A DNA stretch of 60,854 nt from an uncultured Lachnospiraceae bacterium (GTDB taxonomy: Bacteria > Bacillota > Clostridia > Lachnospirales > Lachnospiraceae), in NCBI GenBank assembly GCA_947564645.1, contig CANOCU010000016.1, forward strand, positions 1 to 60,854. Direction: 5' to 3'. Positions within the stretch are counted from its first letter, which is position 1. The number at the start of each line of letters is the position of its first letter. The notes beneath the pieces are model-generated. The model was not told where the DNA came from, made no database searches, and saw only the letters and a list, made by a program, of their open reading frames with translations. This document shows, piece after piece, positions 1 to 7,046 of the stretch. A program made the position numbers and the translations under genes.

Positions 1-121
1 TTTCACCACAGGTAATACATCCTGGCAAATCAGGGTAAGAAACCACAAAACCACCTTCATCCTTATCCTCCACAATCTCCATCCGATAAGACATTGCCAT
101 GTAATCATTCAGCGTTTTCAT
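1..121 (-). CDS. hicB: HicB-family antitoxin, N-terminal part (cut by window edge)
   Basis: Only the first 40 codons are inside the window; the gene runs off the left edge. The visible protein starts MKTLNDYMAMSYRMEI and continues through DEGGFVVSYPDLPGC, the classic HicB partial-RNase-H-fold opening in which an acidic DEGG turn is followed by a PxLPGC motif. HicB proteins bind and neutralise the HicA mRNA interferase and usually repress their own promoter. The ATG (119-121) lies inside the 3' end of hicA, a 17-bp overlap, which is the normal coupled hicA-hicB order. Whether the C-terminal DNA-binding domain (HTH or ribbon-helix-helix) is present cannot be seen. Family assignment is firm; completeness is unknown. 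Confidence 0.85.
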   Translation of the reverse strand, partial: MKTLNDYMAMSYRMEIVEDKDEGGFVVSYPDLPGCITCGE

Positions 122-362
122 CGTTTCTTTCCTCACTTTCTACAATATGCTTTACCATCTCAACATAAACTTTCTTAATTGGCTCATGCTTTGGTACTGT
201 TATTGGCTTACACCCTTCTTTTCTAAATATATAATGACTGCTTCCACCTCTTGGGGCATTCATCTCATATCCACAACTCTCTAACACCTTACGCAATTCA
301 TCGAACCGGATATCTTTTGATAAAGCATAAATACGTGCTAATAGTTTATCCCACTTTGACAT
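105..362 (-). CDS. hicA: HicA-family mRNA interferase toxin
   Basis: This 85-residue protein fits the size and pattern of HicA, a small double-stranded-RNA-binding-fold toxin that cleaves mRNA. The segment GGSSHYIFRK (about residues 39-48) contains the conserved G-S-H catalytic histidine context, preceded by the typical LRKVLESCGYE helix and followed by ITVPKHEPIKK, the usual HicA basic tail. The ATG is preceded by a perfect AGGAGG (371-376) with 8-nt spacing. It is the first gene of a hicA-hicB operon with a strong sigma-A promoter just upstream, and its 3' end overlaps hicB. HicA is somewhat longer here than the shortest members (about 60 residues). Toxicity itself is inferred from the family. 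Confidence 0.85.
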   Translation of the reverse strand: MSKWDKLLARIYALSKDIRFDELRKVLESCGYEMNAPRGGSSHYIFRKEGCKPITVPKHEPIKKVYVEMVKHIVESEERNDENAE

Positions 363-378
363 TCTGAATACCTCCTAT

Positions 379-537
379 CTATATAATATGTGGTGTCATA
401 TTTGGTGTCAATTGTTTTTTGTATAATTTTCTGGCAACAAAAACTCCACAAATAAGCCTAACTGAAATAATATCAAATATGGCAAGCAATCCAAGGACTG
501 CCTGCCAAATAGAATAATCTGACCATGCCTTAATCAT
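379..537 (-). CDS. Small hydrophobic protein coupled to RelB-like gene (52 aa)
   Basis: I do not recognise a family. The ATG (535-537) overlaps the stop codon of the RelB/DinJ-like gene by 8 nt, and a GGAG lies about 9 nt upstream inside that gene, so translation is plausibly coupled. The peptide has one predicted membrane segment (about residues 11-36, rich in L, I, V and F) followed by a basic tail ARKLYKKQ. A longer reading from 564 exists, but its start has less support. In place of this ORF a RelE/YafQ-type toxin would be expected next to a RelB-like antitoxin, and none is visible. It could be a membrane-acting toxin, a remnant, or a chance ORF; its end overlaps the hicA promoter. Confidence 0.35.
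   Translation of the reverse strand: MIKAWSDYSIWQAVLGLLAIFDIISVRLICGVFVARKLYKKQLTPNMTPHII
383..411 (-). promoter_or_regulatory. Sigma-A promoter of hicAB with repeated half-sites
   Basis: On the minus strand a perfect TTGACA (406-411) and TATTAT (383-388) are separated by exactly 17 nt, upstream of the AGGAGG site and ATG of hicA. The word TGACACCA occurs twice in this stretch, 11 nt apart, with one copy overlapping the -35 box. Such spaced repeats are what one expects of an autoregulatory HicB operator, though binding is inferred. The promoter lies over the 3' end of the small upstream ORF at 379-537. Confidence 0.7.
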
Positions 538-904
538 CAAAGTCCATCTCCTGCACCGTACCACCTGTGGCTTCCACTTGCGCTACAGGCTCCTTAAGCC
601 TGGTCATATTTTCCTTCGAATAAAAGGGATCGACAGATACTTCAAACGGTATCCTTTTTTCTCGTCCCAGTTCTTTTAGATAAATATTTAAAGCCGTAGA
701 TAAAGACATTCCAATATCAGCACAAGAAAACAGCCTATTATAGTCATCAATAGCGCTTTCCAAGAAATCCCATGAGCTTTGATCCAATCCGTCTGTATTC
801 TCGGAATTTTCGTCAACAACAAAATCATCATTCTCCGCCTCGTTGACACCATAACTGAATATCGTGGCAATCCGAATTCTATTCGTCTCTGGCAATTTCT
901 CCAT
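530..904 (-). CDS. RelB/DinJ-like antitoxin domain protein, possibly 5'-truncated
   Basis: The C-terminal half (about residues 65-100) reads like a RelB/DinJ ribbon-helix-helix antitoxin: IGMSLSTALNIYLKELGRE followed by KRIPFEVSVDPFYSKEN matches the family pattern of a helix with S-T-A-x-N, a basic R-E and the I-P-F motif. The N-terminal 60 residues are acidic and not part of the usual family, and I see no convincing Shine-Dalgarno before the ATG at 904. The reading frame stays open upstream (residues IFNVSVHEFKHQ) without a start codon before the end of gtrA, suggesting that the 5' end may have been lost when the glycan operon was placed here. No RelE/YafQ toxin follows. The domain call is reasonable; an intact functional antitoxin is uncertain. 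Confidence 0.5.
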   Translation of the reverse strand: MEKLPETNRIRIATIFSYGVNEAENDDFVVDENSENTDGLDQSSWDFLESAIDDYNRLFSCADIGMSLSTALNIYLKELGREKRIPFEVSVDPFYSKENMTRLKEPVAQVEATGGTVQEMDFDD

Positions 905-939
905 TTGGTGCTTAAATTCGTGTACTGAAACATTGAATA

Positions 940-1344
940 TTATTGCTCTTCTTTTTTAAAAACATAGACTTTGCCCAAAAGATAGTTCAGTACAGTGGTG
1001 ATCACAATCATAATGATCTTCCCAACCCTGTCGTCCATAGATAATACATTCACAAGAAAAATCAAACCCAGGAAATCAACTATTCCGGTAGTTCCTCTTC
1101 CCAAAATATACCGCATGATTTCACGGATCTGCTCTTTAAAATTTGTCGTCGTTTGAAAGACAAACTTTTTGTTCGTACAATATGCAAACACTTTTGTTAT
1201 CAGTATGCTGCATAAATTTGCAAACTGGTAGACGAGAAATTGCTTTAGCAAAAGATAACTGAAAAAATTGAGCAGGACTGTCATAATACCCCAAAACAAA
1301 TATCTGACGGCTTCCTTTTTTTCAAAAACAGTATCAATTTTCAC
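940..1344 (-). CDS. GtrA-family membrane protein
   Basis: This 134-residue protein has four predicted transmembrane helices (about 15-37, 41-63, 82-103 and 107-129) in the GtrA arrangement, including the N-K-K-F-V-F motif after helix 2 and the N-Y-x-L-x-K-x-Y-V-F motif at the C-terminus. GtrA proteins act as flippase-like partners that move polyprenyl-phosphate-linked sugars across the membrane for glycan side-chain addition. It is the last gene of an operon whose first genes are a GT-C-like membrane glycosyltransferase and a GtrB-like GT2, so a three-component Gtr-type modification system is likely. Its start overlaps the end of the upstream Fe-S protein by 11 bp. Family assignment is firm, the sugar unknown. 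Confidence 0.85.
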   Translation of the reverse strand: MKIDTVFEKKEAVRYLFWGIMTVLLNFFSYLLLKQFLVYQFANLCSILITKVFAYCTNKKFVFQTTTNFKEQIREIMRYILGRGTTGIVDFLGLIFLVNVLSMDDRVGKIIMIVITTVLNYLLGKVYVFKKEEQ

Positions 1345-2596
1345 TTTGTATCACTTCCTTCCCTTTTATTCTTTCACTAACTTTCACCAAAAGCCGAAAC
1401 GGAAGAATTCGTATCCCCAGTCTGCCAACCGGATTTTTAAAAAAAGATAATATCGTATATAATATCACGCCCTTGATTCGTATTTTCCCTTTGCACTGCT
1501 CAAAATCCACTCCATAATCAGGAAAAGGCTTCATCCTTTCCCGTCTGACAGCAATCTGTTGTTTTTTATAGGTTACTACCTTTTTCTGTGTTTTAACGAT
1601 CACGTCTTCCTTACATGGCTCTGTCTTCACTACTTCCCGGCTCTCAAGCATCTTTACGATTTCACTGCCGGTTTGCGTTCTGACTATGACTCTTGAAAAT
1701 CCACTCCCCTTCTCCCAGGCATCTCCTACTGAAAGATCCGCAAACTCTCCACTGTAATCATAGCACTGCCAGCACCGTTTTGGCGAAAAAAGCAAATTCA
1801 TAAAGGTATAGCCATGTTTATTGATAAAAAATTCCCTGTCATTTGTTCCCTTAATATAGAACCCCGTCTGTTTTCCTCTCCTATGCCGGTAACGCAGTAT
1901 TGCAATTTTCGATTTGGGAATCTTGCTTTTGGAGATCAGATATTCCGTCGCTTCTTCTTCCATATTGAAACCACAAAACAAAGAGATAAGAACCACAATC
2001 TGTTCTGCCAGCCATGCATTCTCCGCCATTGCCTTCCGCATTCCCTGAATCTGGCACGGCAGTCCCACATATGCTATTTTCTTTCCGCTTTCCTTAATTT
2101 CCCGAATCACCTGATTAACCGGAAGCACCACATATTTCGACTGCGCCGCTTTCCTAATCTGTTCCGTACTGGTTGCAATAAAAGGTACAAATCCGGAAGG
2201 ATCGTTCTCCTTCTCCCCGACAACCACAGCCCCCTCAATCTTATGCCACTCTAACAACGATAGCAGCATCTGCGTGACAATGCCTCCGGAAGAACCTTCT
2301 GCACGAACTGCAGCATCATGGGAGGATACCGTATAGATACCCTGATAAGATCCAAACAATCTGCCGGTATCATATGGCTTTTGGAATAATTTTTCCGACC
2401 ATTCATTCATCGGAAACTCTTTCCCGGGGCAAACTGCACTGCACATGCCGCATTGCACACACCCATGTCCGGCATCCACCACCCTGCCATCCTGACAGGC
2501 CAAAGTTTCTACAGGGCAGATGCCTACGCATGTCCCACAGCGAGTGCACAGATCACTCTCTATAACTTCTTTTTTTAATTTGTCAAATCCTTTCAT
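1334..2596 (-). CDS. Coenzyme F420 hydrogenase/dehydrogenase beta-subunit family Fe-S protein
   Basis: Two ferredoxin-type 4Fe-4S motifs open the protein: C17, C20, C23, C27-P and C46, C49, C52, C56-P. They are followed by the FrhB/FpoF-type N domain with the S-S-G-G segment near residue 95, and the C-terminal domain with KRCWQCYDYSGEFADLSVGD around 285. The family includes flavin/Fe-S oxidoreductases such as F420 hydrogenase beta subunits. Many stand-alone members occur in polysaccharide loci near pyruvyltransferases, where their reaction is not established. The organism need not contain F420. Here it sits between the toroid protein and gtrA with 0-11 bp junctions, so it is co-expressed with a Gtr-type glycan system. 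A redox tailoring step on a sugar or lipid-linked sugar is my inference. Confidence 0.8.
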   Translation of the reverse strand: MKGFDKLKKEVIESDLCTRCGTCVGICPVETLACQDGRVVDAGHGCVQCGMCSAVCPGKEFPMNEWSEKLFQKPYDTGRLFGSYQGIYTVSSHDAAVRAEGSSGGIVTQMLLSLLEWHKIEGAVVVGEKENDPSGFVPFIATSTEQIRKAAQSKYVVLPVNQVIREIKESGKKIAYVGLPCQIQGMRKAMAENAWLAEQIVVLISLFCGFNMEEEATEYLISKSKIPKSKIAILRYRHRRGKQTGFYIKGTNDREFFINKHGYTFMNLLFSPKRCWQCYDYSGEFADLSVGDAWEKGSGFSRVIVRTQTGSEIVKMLESREVVKTEPCKEDVIVKTQKKVVTYKKQQIAVRRERMKPFPDYGVDFEQCKGKIRIKGVILYTILSFFKNPVGRLGIRILPFRLLVKVSERIKGKEVIQSEN

Positions 2597-4204
2597 CTAA
2601 GCGATTACCTTTTCCTCTATCTGACCACTCTTTAAAAAGAATGTCCGCTGAATCTGGATATCCTCTACTCCCGCATAACGCAAGCGACTGTGTTTCCCCA
2701 GGTCAGCCAGTGCAAAAAATTTTCCTGAAGCTACATGCCGAAGGGAAAAGCTGTCTGCACATTCCAAATGAATCTTTTGGGGGCTTTGGATCAAATCATC
2801 TATTACAATTTTATCCTGATCTATGGAAATTGTTCTCTGAAATTTAATATCTGTCTTCTTATCTACCAGAATGATCAGTCTCTTAAGCATCCCAATGATT
2901 CTGTTGCCAACCACTGCCGATACAACACGTAATCCAAAGAGCATAACAGGTGTGGCAACTTTCTGTTTCACCAAATTCATATTGCCGGTAATTGTTACGC
3001 TGCCCTTCCTGTACTCTATTTCGTAATCCCTACTCTGCCAGTTGGTGGCGGCAACTTTTCCCTTTCCCAGCTCTACCCGATAGCCATAGTCACCGAAACA
3101 TTCCTCTTTCTTATAAAAAATTTTGCATACCCCTCCTTTAGAGGCTCCAATGATCGCATACATGTCACCCTGCGTAAGGCATAGCAGCCCAGCCTCTTTA
3201 AAATAACGTTCCTGATCATACTGAAAGGGCAGTTTATAATCCAAAATTCCCTGCTGCTGACAGGTATCCCTATTTGATTTTTCGATTGCACGAAGGAAGG
3301 AGTGGAGCAGATAATGCGAATAGTACCTGTCATCGACCGCATCCAAAAAGTAAAATGCTTTTTGAGAATCCTGATATAAAAGCCGCTTCATGGCTTCCGC
3401 CGCCTTATTCCCCAAATTGCTCATAACCTGCAGACCATTCGGTAAAAAATACACCGTATTTCTTGATGCATATTCCCCTCCCACAGACACATCCGGATGT
3501 ACAAAATATTGCAGGAAACCGACCATCCGATTCAACGGTTCAATCACCCGCTCATCCCTGCTCATCCAGTAATATTCTGACAGCATATCCAGAGATACAC
3601 TCAGATAGCCAATGTCTGCGCCGCCATACTCCGGAAGCCAGCCCTCCGCAGACTGCAATTTCAGGATCCTGTCCAGTTTGTGTTGCACAGCCTTCCTAAT
3701 CCAGTCTTCCTGAAGCACGGTATAAGCCGAATAGAGCGCCGTAATGGATGCCAGTTCCTGATTATAGGCTTTTTCTTCTATATGACCACCAAGATATCTG
3801 GCCGTCTTTCTGAAAGCATCTGTAATGCTTTCGTCCTCCATCTCCAGACGTTTATAGACCTCACACATTGCATAGAGAGAAAACGCCGTCGGCGGAAATC
3901 CATGTTCATTCGGATAGTACTCATTAAAGCTCCCGTCCCGCAGCTGAACAGACTTCCAATAATAAACGGTTCCTTCTGCCCATTCCCTGACTACCTCTTT
4001 CCGATAAAACAGATTGCCGGGAAAATCCACCTGATATAGCAGTGCAAGCGTAAGCCCGGTCTGTTGTAAGATAGCCGAAGAAAAATCCCGGATCTTTAAA
4101 TGCCAGTGGTTTCTGTCGCAGTCTCCGTAATTTTTAGAATGCTTGTCTCTGTCAACCTGTGATAATACTTTGGGCGCCATTTTCAATACGTATTCTGTAT
4201 ACAT
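2597..4204 (-). CDS. Alpha/alpha-toroid protein with C-terminal beta domain, unknown function
   Basis: The first about 320 residues look like a helical alpha/alpha toroid: paired helices are repeated with inner-helix motifs such as D-G-S-F-N-E-Y and P-P-T-A-F-S-L-Y-A, resembling squalene-cyclase or polysaccharide-lyase barrels. From about residue 370 onward the protein turns to beta-rich sequence containing two hydrophobic stretches. This toroid-plus-beta-sandwich order is the architecture of heparinase II/III and alginate-lyase-like enzymes, but I do not see decisive catalytic motifs. There is no signal peptide, so a cytoplasmic role is more likely than external degradation. It abuts the Fe-S protein (stop at 2597, next start at 2596) and overlaps the GT2 gene by one base at 4204. 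Function is unassigned. Confidence 0.6.
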   Translation of the reverse strand: MYTEYVLKMAPKVLSQVDRDKHSKNYGDCDRNHWHLKIRDFSSAILQQTGLTLALLYQVDFPGNLFYRKEVVREWAEGTVYYWKSVQLRDGSFNEYYPNEHGFPPTAFSLYAMCEVYKRLEMEDESITDAFRKTARYLGGHIEEKAYNQELASITALYSAYTVLQEDWIRKAVQHKLDRILKLQSAEGWLPEYGGADIGYLSVSLDMLSEYYWMSRDERVIEPLNRMVGFLQYFVHPDVSVGGEYASRNTVYFLPNGLQVMSNLGNKAAEAMKRLLYQDSQKAFYFLDAVDDRYYSHYLLHSFLRAIEKSNRDTCQQQGILDYKLPFQYDQERYFKEAGLLCLTQGDMYAIIGASKGGVCKIFYKKEECFGDYGYRVELGKGKVAATNWQSRDYEIEYRKGSVTITGNMNLVKQKVATPVMLFGLRVVSAVVGNRIIGMLKRLIILVDKKTDIKFQRTISIDQDKIVIDDLIQSPQKIHLECADSFSLRHVASGKFFALADLGKHSRLRYAGVEDIQIQRTFFLKSGQIEEKVIA

Positions 4205-5157
4205 TATTTCTTCTCCTGACCATCGTATTCCATCTTCTTCAAATGATATTTGATCTCCTCGATCATCTTACGATTAGCAGCCATAATATCCGCATGTAAT
4301 CCTACGACAAAAGTCTGCACGCCGATCAGCAGAAGTATCGCCGCCAGGATCAGTGACGGTACATGCCCGGTATGCGGATCAAACGCCAGATAAATCAAAT
4401 AACGAACTCCTAAAATAATACCAAGACTAAACGGAAACAATCCAATGATTCCAAAAAACTTTAATGGTTTATACATCATAAACGCTCTGATTATCGTCAA
4501 TGCCGATTTCTTGATATAAGAGCGCATACTGCTAAAAAGCCTGGATGGGCGAAGCTCTGCATTCGTACGGATCGGCACAGAAGTGATCGCTATCTTCTCT
4601 CTTCCCGCCTGTATGATCGTTTCCAAGGTATAAGTATACTCATTAATCACATGCAATCGCATGGCCGCGTCTCTGGAAATCGCCCGAAATCCACTGGGTG
4701 CATCCGGAATATTCGTATCAGAGGCAACTCTGACAAACCAGGAGCCCAAATGCTGCAGTTTCTTTTTCAAAAAGGAAAAGTGAGATATGGAATCGATCGG
4801 CCGCGCACCGACCACAATATCCGCCGTACCTTCCAATATTGGATGCACCAATTTCTCTATATCGTCTCCACAATACTGATTGTCCGCATCCGTATTGACA
4901 ATGATATCCGCCCCCTGCCTGAGCGCTTCCTCCAATCCGGCCATAAACCCATATGCCAGACCTTTGTTTCTCCTGAAATTTACAATATGATGGACACCCC
5001 ATTCCTCGGCTACCTTTACCGTCTTGTCTTTACTACCGTCATTTATGATCAGGTATTCAATTTCATCAATGCCGTCTATTTTTCCCGGAAGTGCATCTAA
5101 CGCAATATGCAGCGTCTCCTCCTCATTGTAGCATGGAATTTGAATTATCAGCTTCAT
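4204..5157 (-). CDS. GtrB/DPM1-like GT2 glycosyltransferase with two C-terminal membrane helices
   Basis: A GT-A-fold family 2 glycosyltransferase of 317 residues. It starts MKLIIQIPCYNEEETL and shows the nucleotide-binding IINDGSKDKT and the metal-binding NTDADNQY. The GARPID and SGFRA segments resemble polyprenyl-phosphate glycosyltransferases of the DPM1/GtrB group. Two C-terminal transmembrane hairpins follow (about 240-265 and 275-300). I chose the ATG at 5155-5157, because it begins the conserved strand and has GGAGGAG just upstream; the longer in-frame reading is unsupported. It would load a sugar onto undecaprenyl phosphate on the cytoplasmic face, for flipping by GtrA at 940-1344 and transfer by the GT-C protein encoded directly upstream. 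The donor sugar is unknown. Confidence 0.85.
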   Translation of the reverse strand: MKLIIQIPCYNEEETLHIALDALPGKIDGIDEIEYLIINDGSKDKTVKVAEEWGVHHIVNFRRNKGLAYGFMAGLEEALRQGADIIVNTDADNQYCGDDIEKLVHPILEGTADIVVGARPIDSISHFSFLKKKLQHLGSWFVRVASDTNIPDAPSGFRAISRDAAMRLHVINEYTYTLETIIQAGREKIAITSVPIRTNAELRPSRLFSSMRSYIKKSALTIIRAFMMYKPLKFFGIIGLFPFSLGIILGVRYLIYLAFDPHTGHVPSLILAAILLLIGVQTFVVGLHADIMAANRKMIEEIKYHLKKMEYDGQEKK

Positions 5158-5158
5158 C

Positions 5159-6925
5159 TTACTCCTCCATCTTCTGTATGATTCTATAGCCTTCTTTCTG
5201 CAGGCACTCATCATATTCCGCATCCACAAGATCGGCATATTCCTGTTCTGGCAGCACAATAAACCGACGATCGGCAGCCAGATCAAGCTGATCTGATGTA
5301 ATACAGATAACCGGTTTATTTACCAGTCTGGTCTGCAGATCATAGGCAAATTTTCCACTGGCAACTGCATAAACCGGTTCCCCTGCCTTCGTATTCTCGT
5401 TGAGAAAATCAAAAATCTCTGCGTATCGTTGTGTATTGGTATTCTCACCGTTAACCGAAAGACGCATACATTGTAATGCAGTAGCCAAAAATAAAAAGAC
5501 CAGAAACATACAAATCGCATAATTCCCTGCTTGCCATCTTATTTTTATCGAATGTATGATCACGCAAACAACACAAACTACAATAGCGATCAGCGTACAC
5601 TTCCAAACGGCAAAGCCGCCCATCCAATGAAACGTATGAATACTTACCGCGGATACAATATTCAAATAGACCTGCTCTACACCACTCAGACTACAATGTA
5701 CAACGATTGCCACAATCAGATAAACAAGACCCAGTCCTATGATATTTTTAACAAAACCTTTTATCTCCATACGGTTAACCAGGCATTCTAGAGCCATCAG
5801 CATCAAAATACCCGCAAATACGTCATTATATCTTCCATAAAATATCGTGTCTATTCTGACATTACTTCCACTGCGCAAAGCGCTGTAATCCTGGTCGATA
5901 AAAAATAATGACGTCATCATAATCGTAAAAAGGACAGACAATACAGGCATTAAATATAAACCGATCTGCCCGGATTGTTTGAAAGCCGCCTGCAATTTCT
6001 TCACGCAGAAAATCAGTCCTAATCCTGCTAAAAGATAAGTTGCCGATAATAACTGCCAAATCTGTCCTGCCAGATTAAGCAGAAAATTCTTTAGACCGGT
6101 CAGAGAAAATATCTCCAGAAATTTGCCTATCTGTTCAGATAATGTATTGGCTTTACTAAACCTGACATTCAGACCTATTTCCTGCAGCATTGCATTGTTC
6201 TCCACCAAATCCCTGAGGATCCCTTTCAGGAAAGCATCGATACAAACCACTACAACTAAGGACACCAAAAAGCATCCTAAATCTATCATGCGAATCTTCT
6301 TGAAAAGCAACAAAACTACAAGTGTTAAAAGCACGGCGGCAACGACAGCAAGCATTCTGTTATGAACCATATAACTATACCCAACCGTGCTTCCCAGCAA
6401 AACACTTTTCCAACATCTCGGAACGTCCTCTAAGAAAATGATCTCATATAAGATCAGCCAGATCAAAAAGGCTAAAAGCGTCTCACTCCATGCAATATAA
6501 GTGTGAAAAATATAAGCCGGATAAGAGGTTGCCGTAAAAGATAAAATTGCTGCCTTCAGTACACTCCCTGCGCTGGACTTCGTTTTCTGTATGATTCTGT
6601 AAACCAGCCAAAAACTTAATACACCCAAGACAGCATTTAAGATCACGGCTATACGGTACATCATGAGCATATTGGTCTGTAACAGAAATATTGGCATCAG
6701 TAAAAAACTATATCCACAGGCATACCACGGCATACCGTTCATAACACCTGCCCATGTATTGCCCGTCATATTCGCCGCATGCCCCCAATATCCCATCTCA
6801 TCTGCATACACGATTGGTCCATGCACTTTGCTCATATAGATGATCCGCAGCAAAAATACCGCAGCCAGAAATACGGCCAAAATAAATCTGTCCTTTTGTT
6901 TCTCAATAGTAGTGCTCACTGTCAA
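5159..6925 (-). CDS. Polytopic GT-C-like membrane glycosyltransferase
   Basis: A 588-residue protein with about eleven or twelve hydrophobic segments spread over residues 13-490 and a soluble C-terminal tail. The first periplasmic-type loop contains YADEMGYWGHAA, with an acidic pair typical of GT-C enzymes that use polyprenyl-phosphate sugars (ArnT/PMT-like). No closer family can be claimed by eye. The start is a TTG at 6923-6925 with AAGGCGG about 9 nt upstream; a GTG at 6919 is an alternative. It is the first gene of the operon with GT2 and GtrA, behind promoter 6958-6985. The combination suggests that it transfers the flipped sugar to a wall or surface polymer outside the cell. Confidence 0.7.
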   Translation of the reverse strand: MTVSTTIEKQKDRFILAVFLAAVFLLRIIYMSKVHGPIVYADEMGYWGHAANMTGNTWAGVMNGMPWYACGYSFLLMPIFLLQTNMLMMYRIAVILNAVLGVLSFWLVYRIIQKTKSSAGSVLKAAILSFTATSYPAYIFHTYIAWSETLLAFLIWLILYEIIFLEDVPRCWKSVLLGSTVGYSYMVHNRMLAVVAAVLLTLVVLLLFKKIRMIDLGCFLVSLVVVVCIDAFLKGILRDLVENNAMLQEIGLNVRFSKANTLSEQIGKFLEIFSLTGLKNFLLNLAGQIWQLLSATYLLAGLGLIFCVKKLQAAFKQSGQIGLYLMPVLSVLFTIMMTSLFFIDQDYSALRSGSNVRIDTIFYGRYNDVFAGILMLMALECLVNRMEIKGFVKNIIGLGLVYLIVAIVVHCSLSGVEQVYLNIVSAVSIHTFHWMGGFAVWKCTLIAIVVCVVCVIIHSIKIRWQAGNYAICMFLVFLFLATALQCMRLSVNGENTNTQRYAEIFDFLNENTKAGEPVYAVASGKFAYDLQTRLVNKPVICITSDQLDLAADRRFIVLPEQEYADLVDAEYDECLQKEGYRIIQKMEE

Positions 6926-6957
6926 TTGATCGATCCGCCTTTCCTCTTTCTACATAA

Positions 6958-6985
6958 ATAATATTGTAAAATAATTTGAATGCAA
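6958..6985 (-). promoter_or_regulatory. Predicted promoter of the Gtr-like operon
   Basis: Minus-strand TTGCAT (6980-6985) and TATTAT (6958-6963) are 16 nt apart, lying just after the terminator-like hairpin of the surface-protein gene and about 33 nt before the TTG start of the GT-C gene. The position makes the five-gene operon independently transcribed. The call is from pattern only. Confidence 0.5.
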
Positions 6986-7003
6986 AAGCAACCATGACAT
7001 AAC

Positions 7004-7035
7004 AAATGCAGCGGCAGAAACAAACCGCTGCATTT
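7004..7035 (-). terminator. Hairpin terminator after LRR surface protein
   Basis: A perfect 11-bp stem (AAATGCAGCGG at 7004-7014 against 7025-7035) with a 10-nt loop begins about 11 nt past the stop codon of the surface-protein gene. The trailing T run on the minus strand is short (ATTTGTT), so termination may be partial. The A/T-flanked stem could also work from the other strand, but no plus-strand gene is seen. Confidence 0.65.
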
Positions 7036-7046
7036 CTCTATTACGC

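Noticed and set aside
1-904. Mobile element marked by toxin-antitoxin genes
   Set aside because: No transposase, integrase, att-like repeat or tRNA is present; TA genes alone are not enough.
688-933. 81-residue minus-strand ORF overlapping the RelB-like gene
   Set aside because: Different frame of the same bases, no domain, and the overlapping frame has a clear RelB-like pattern.
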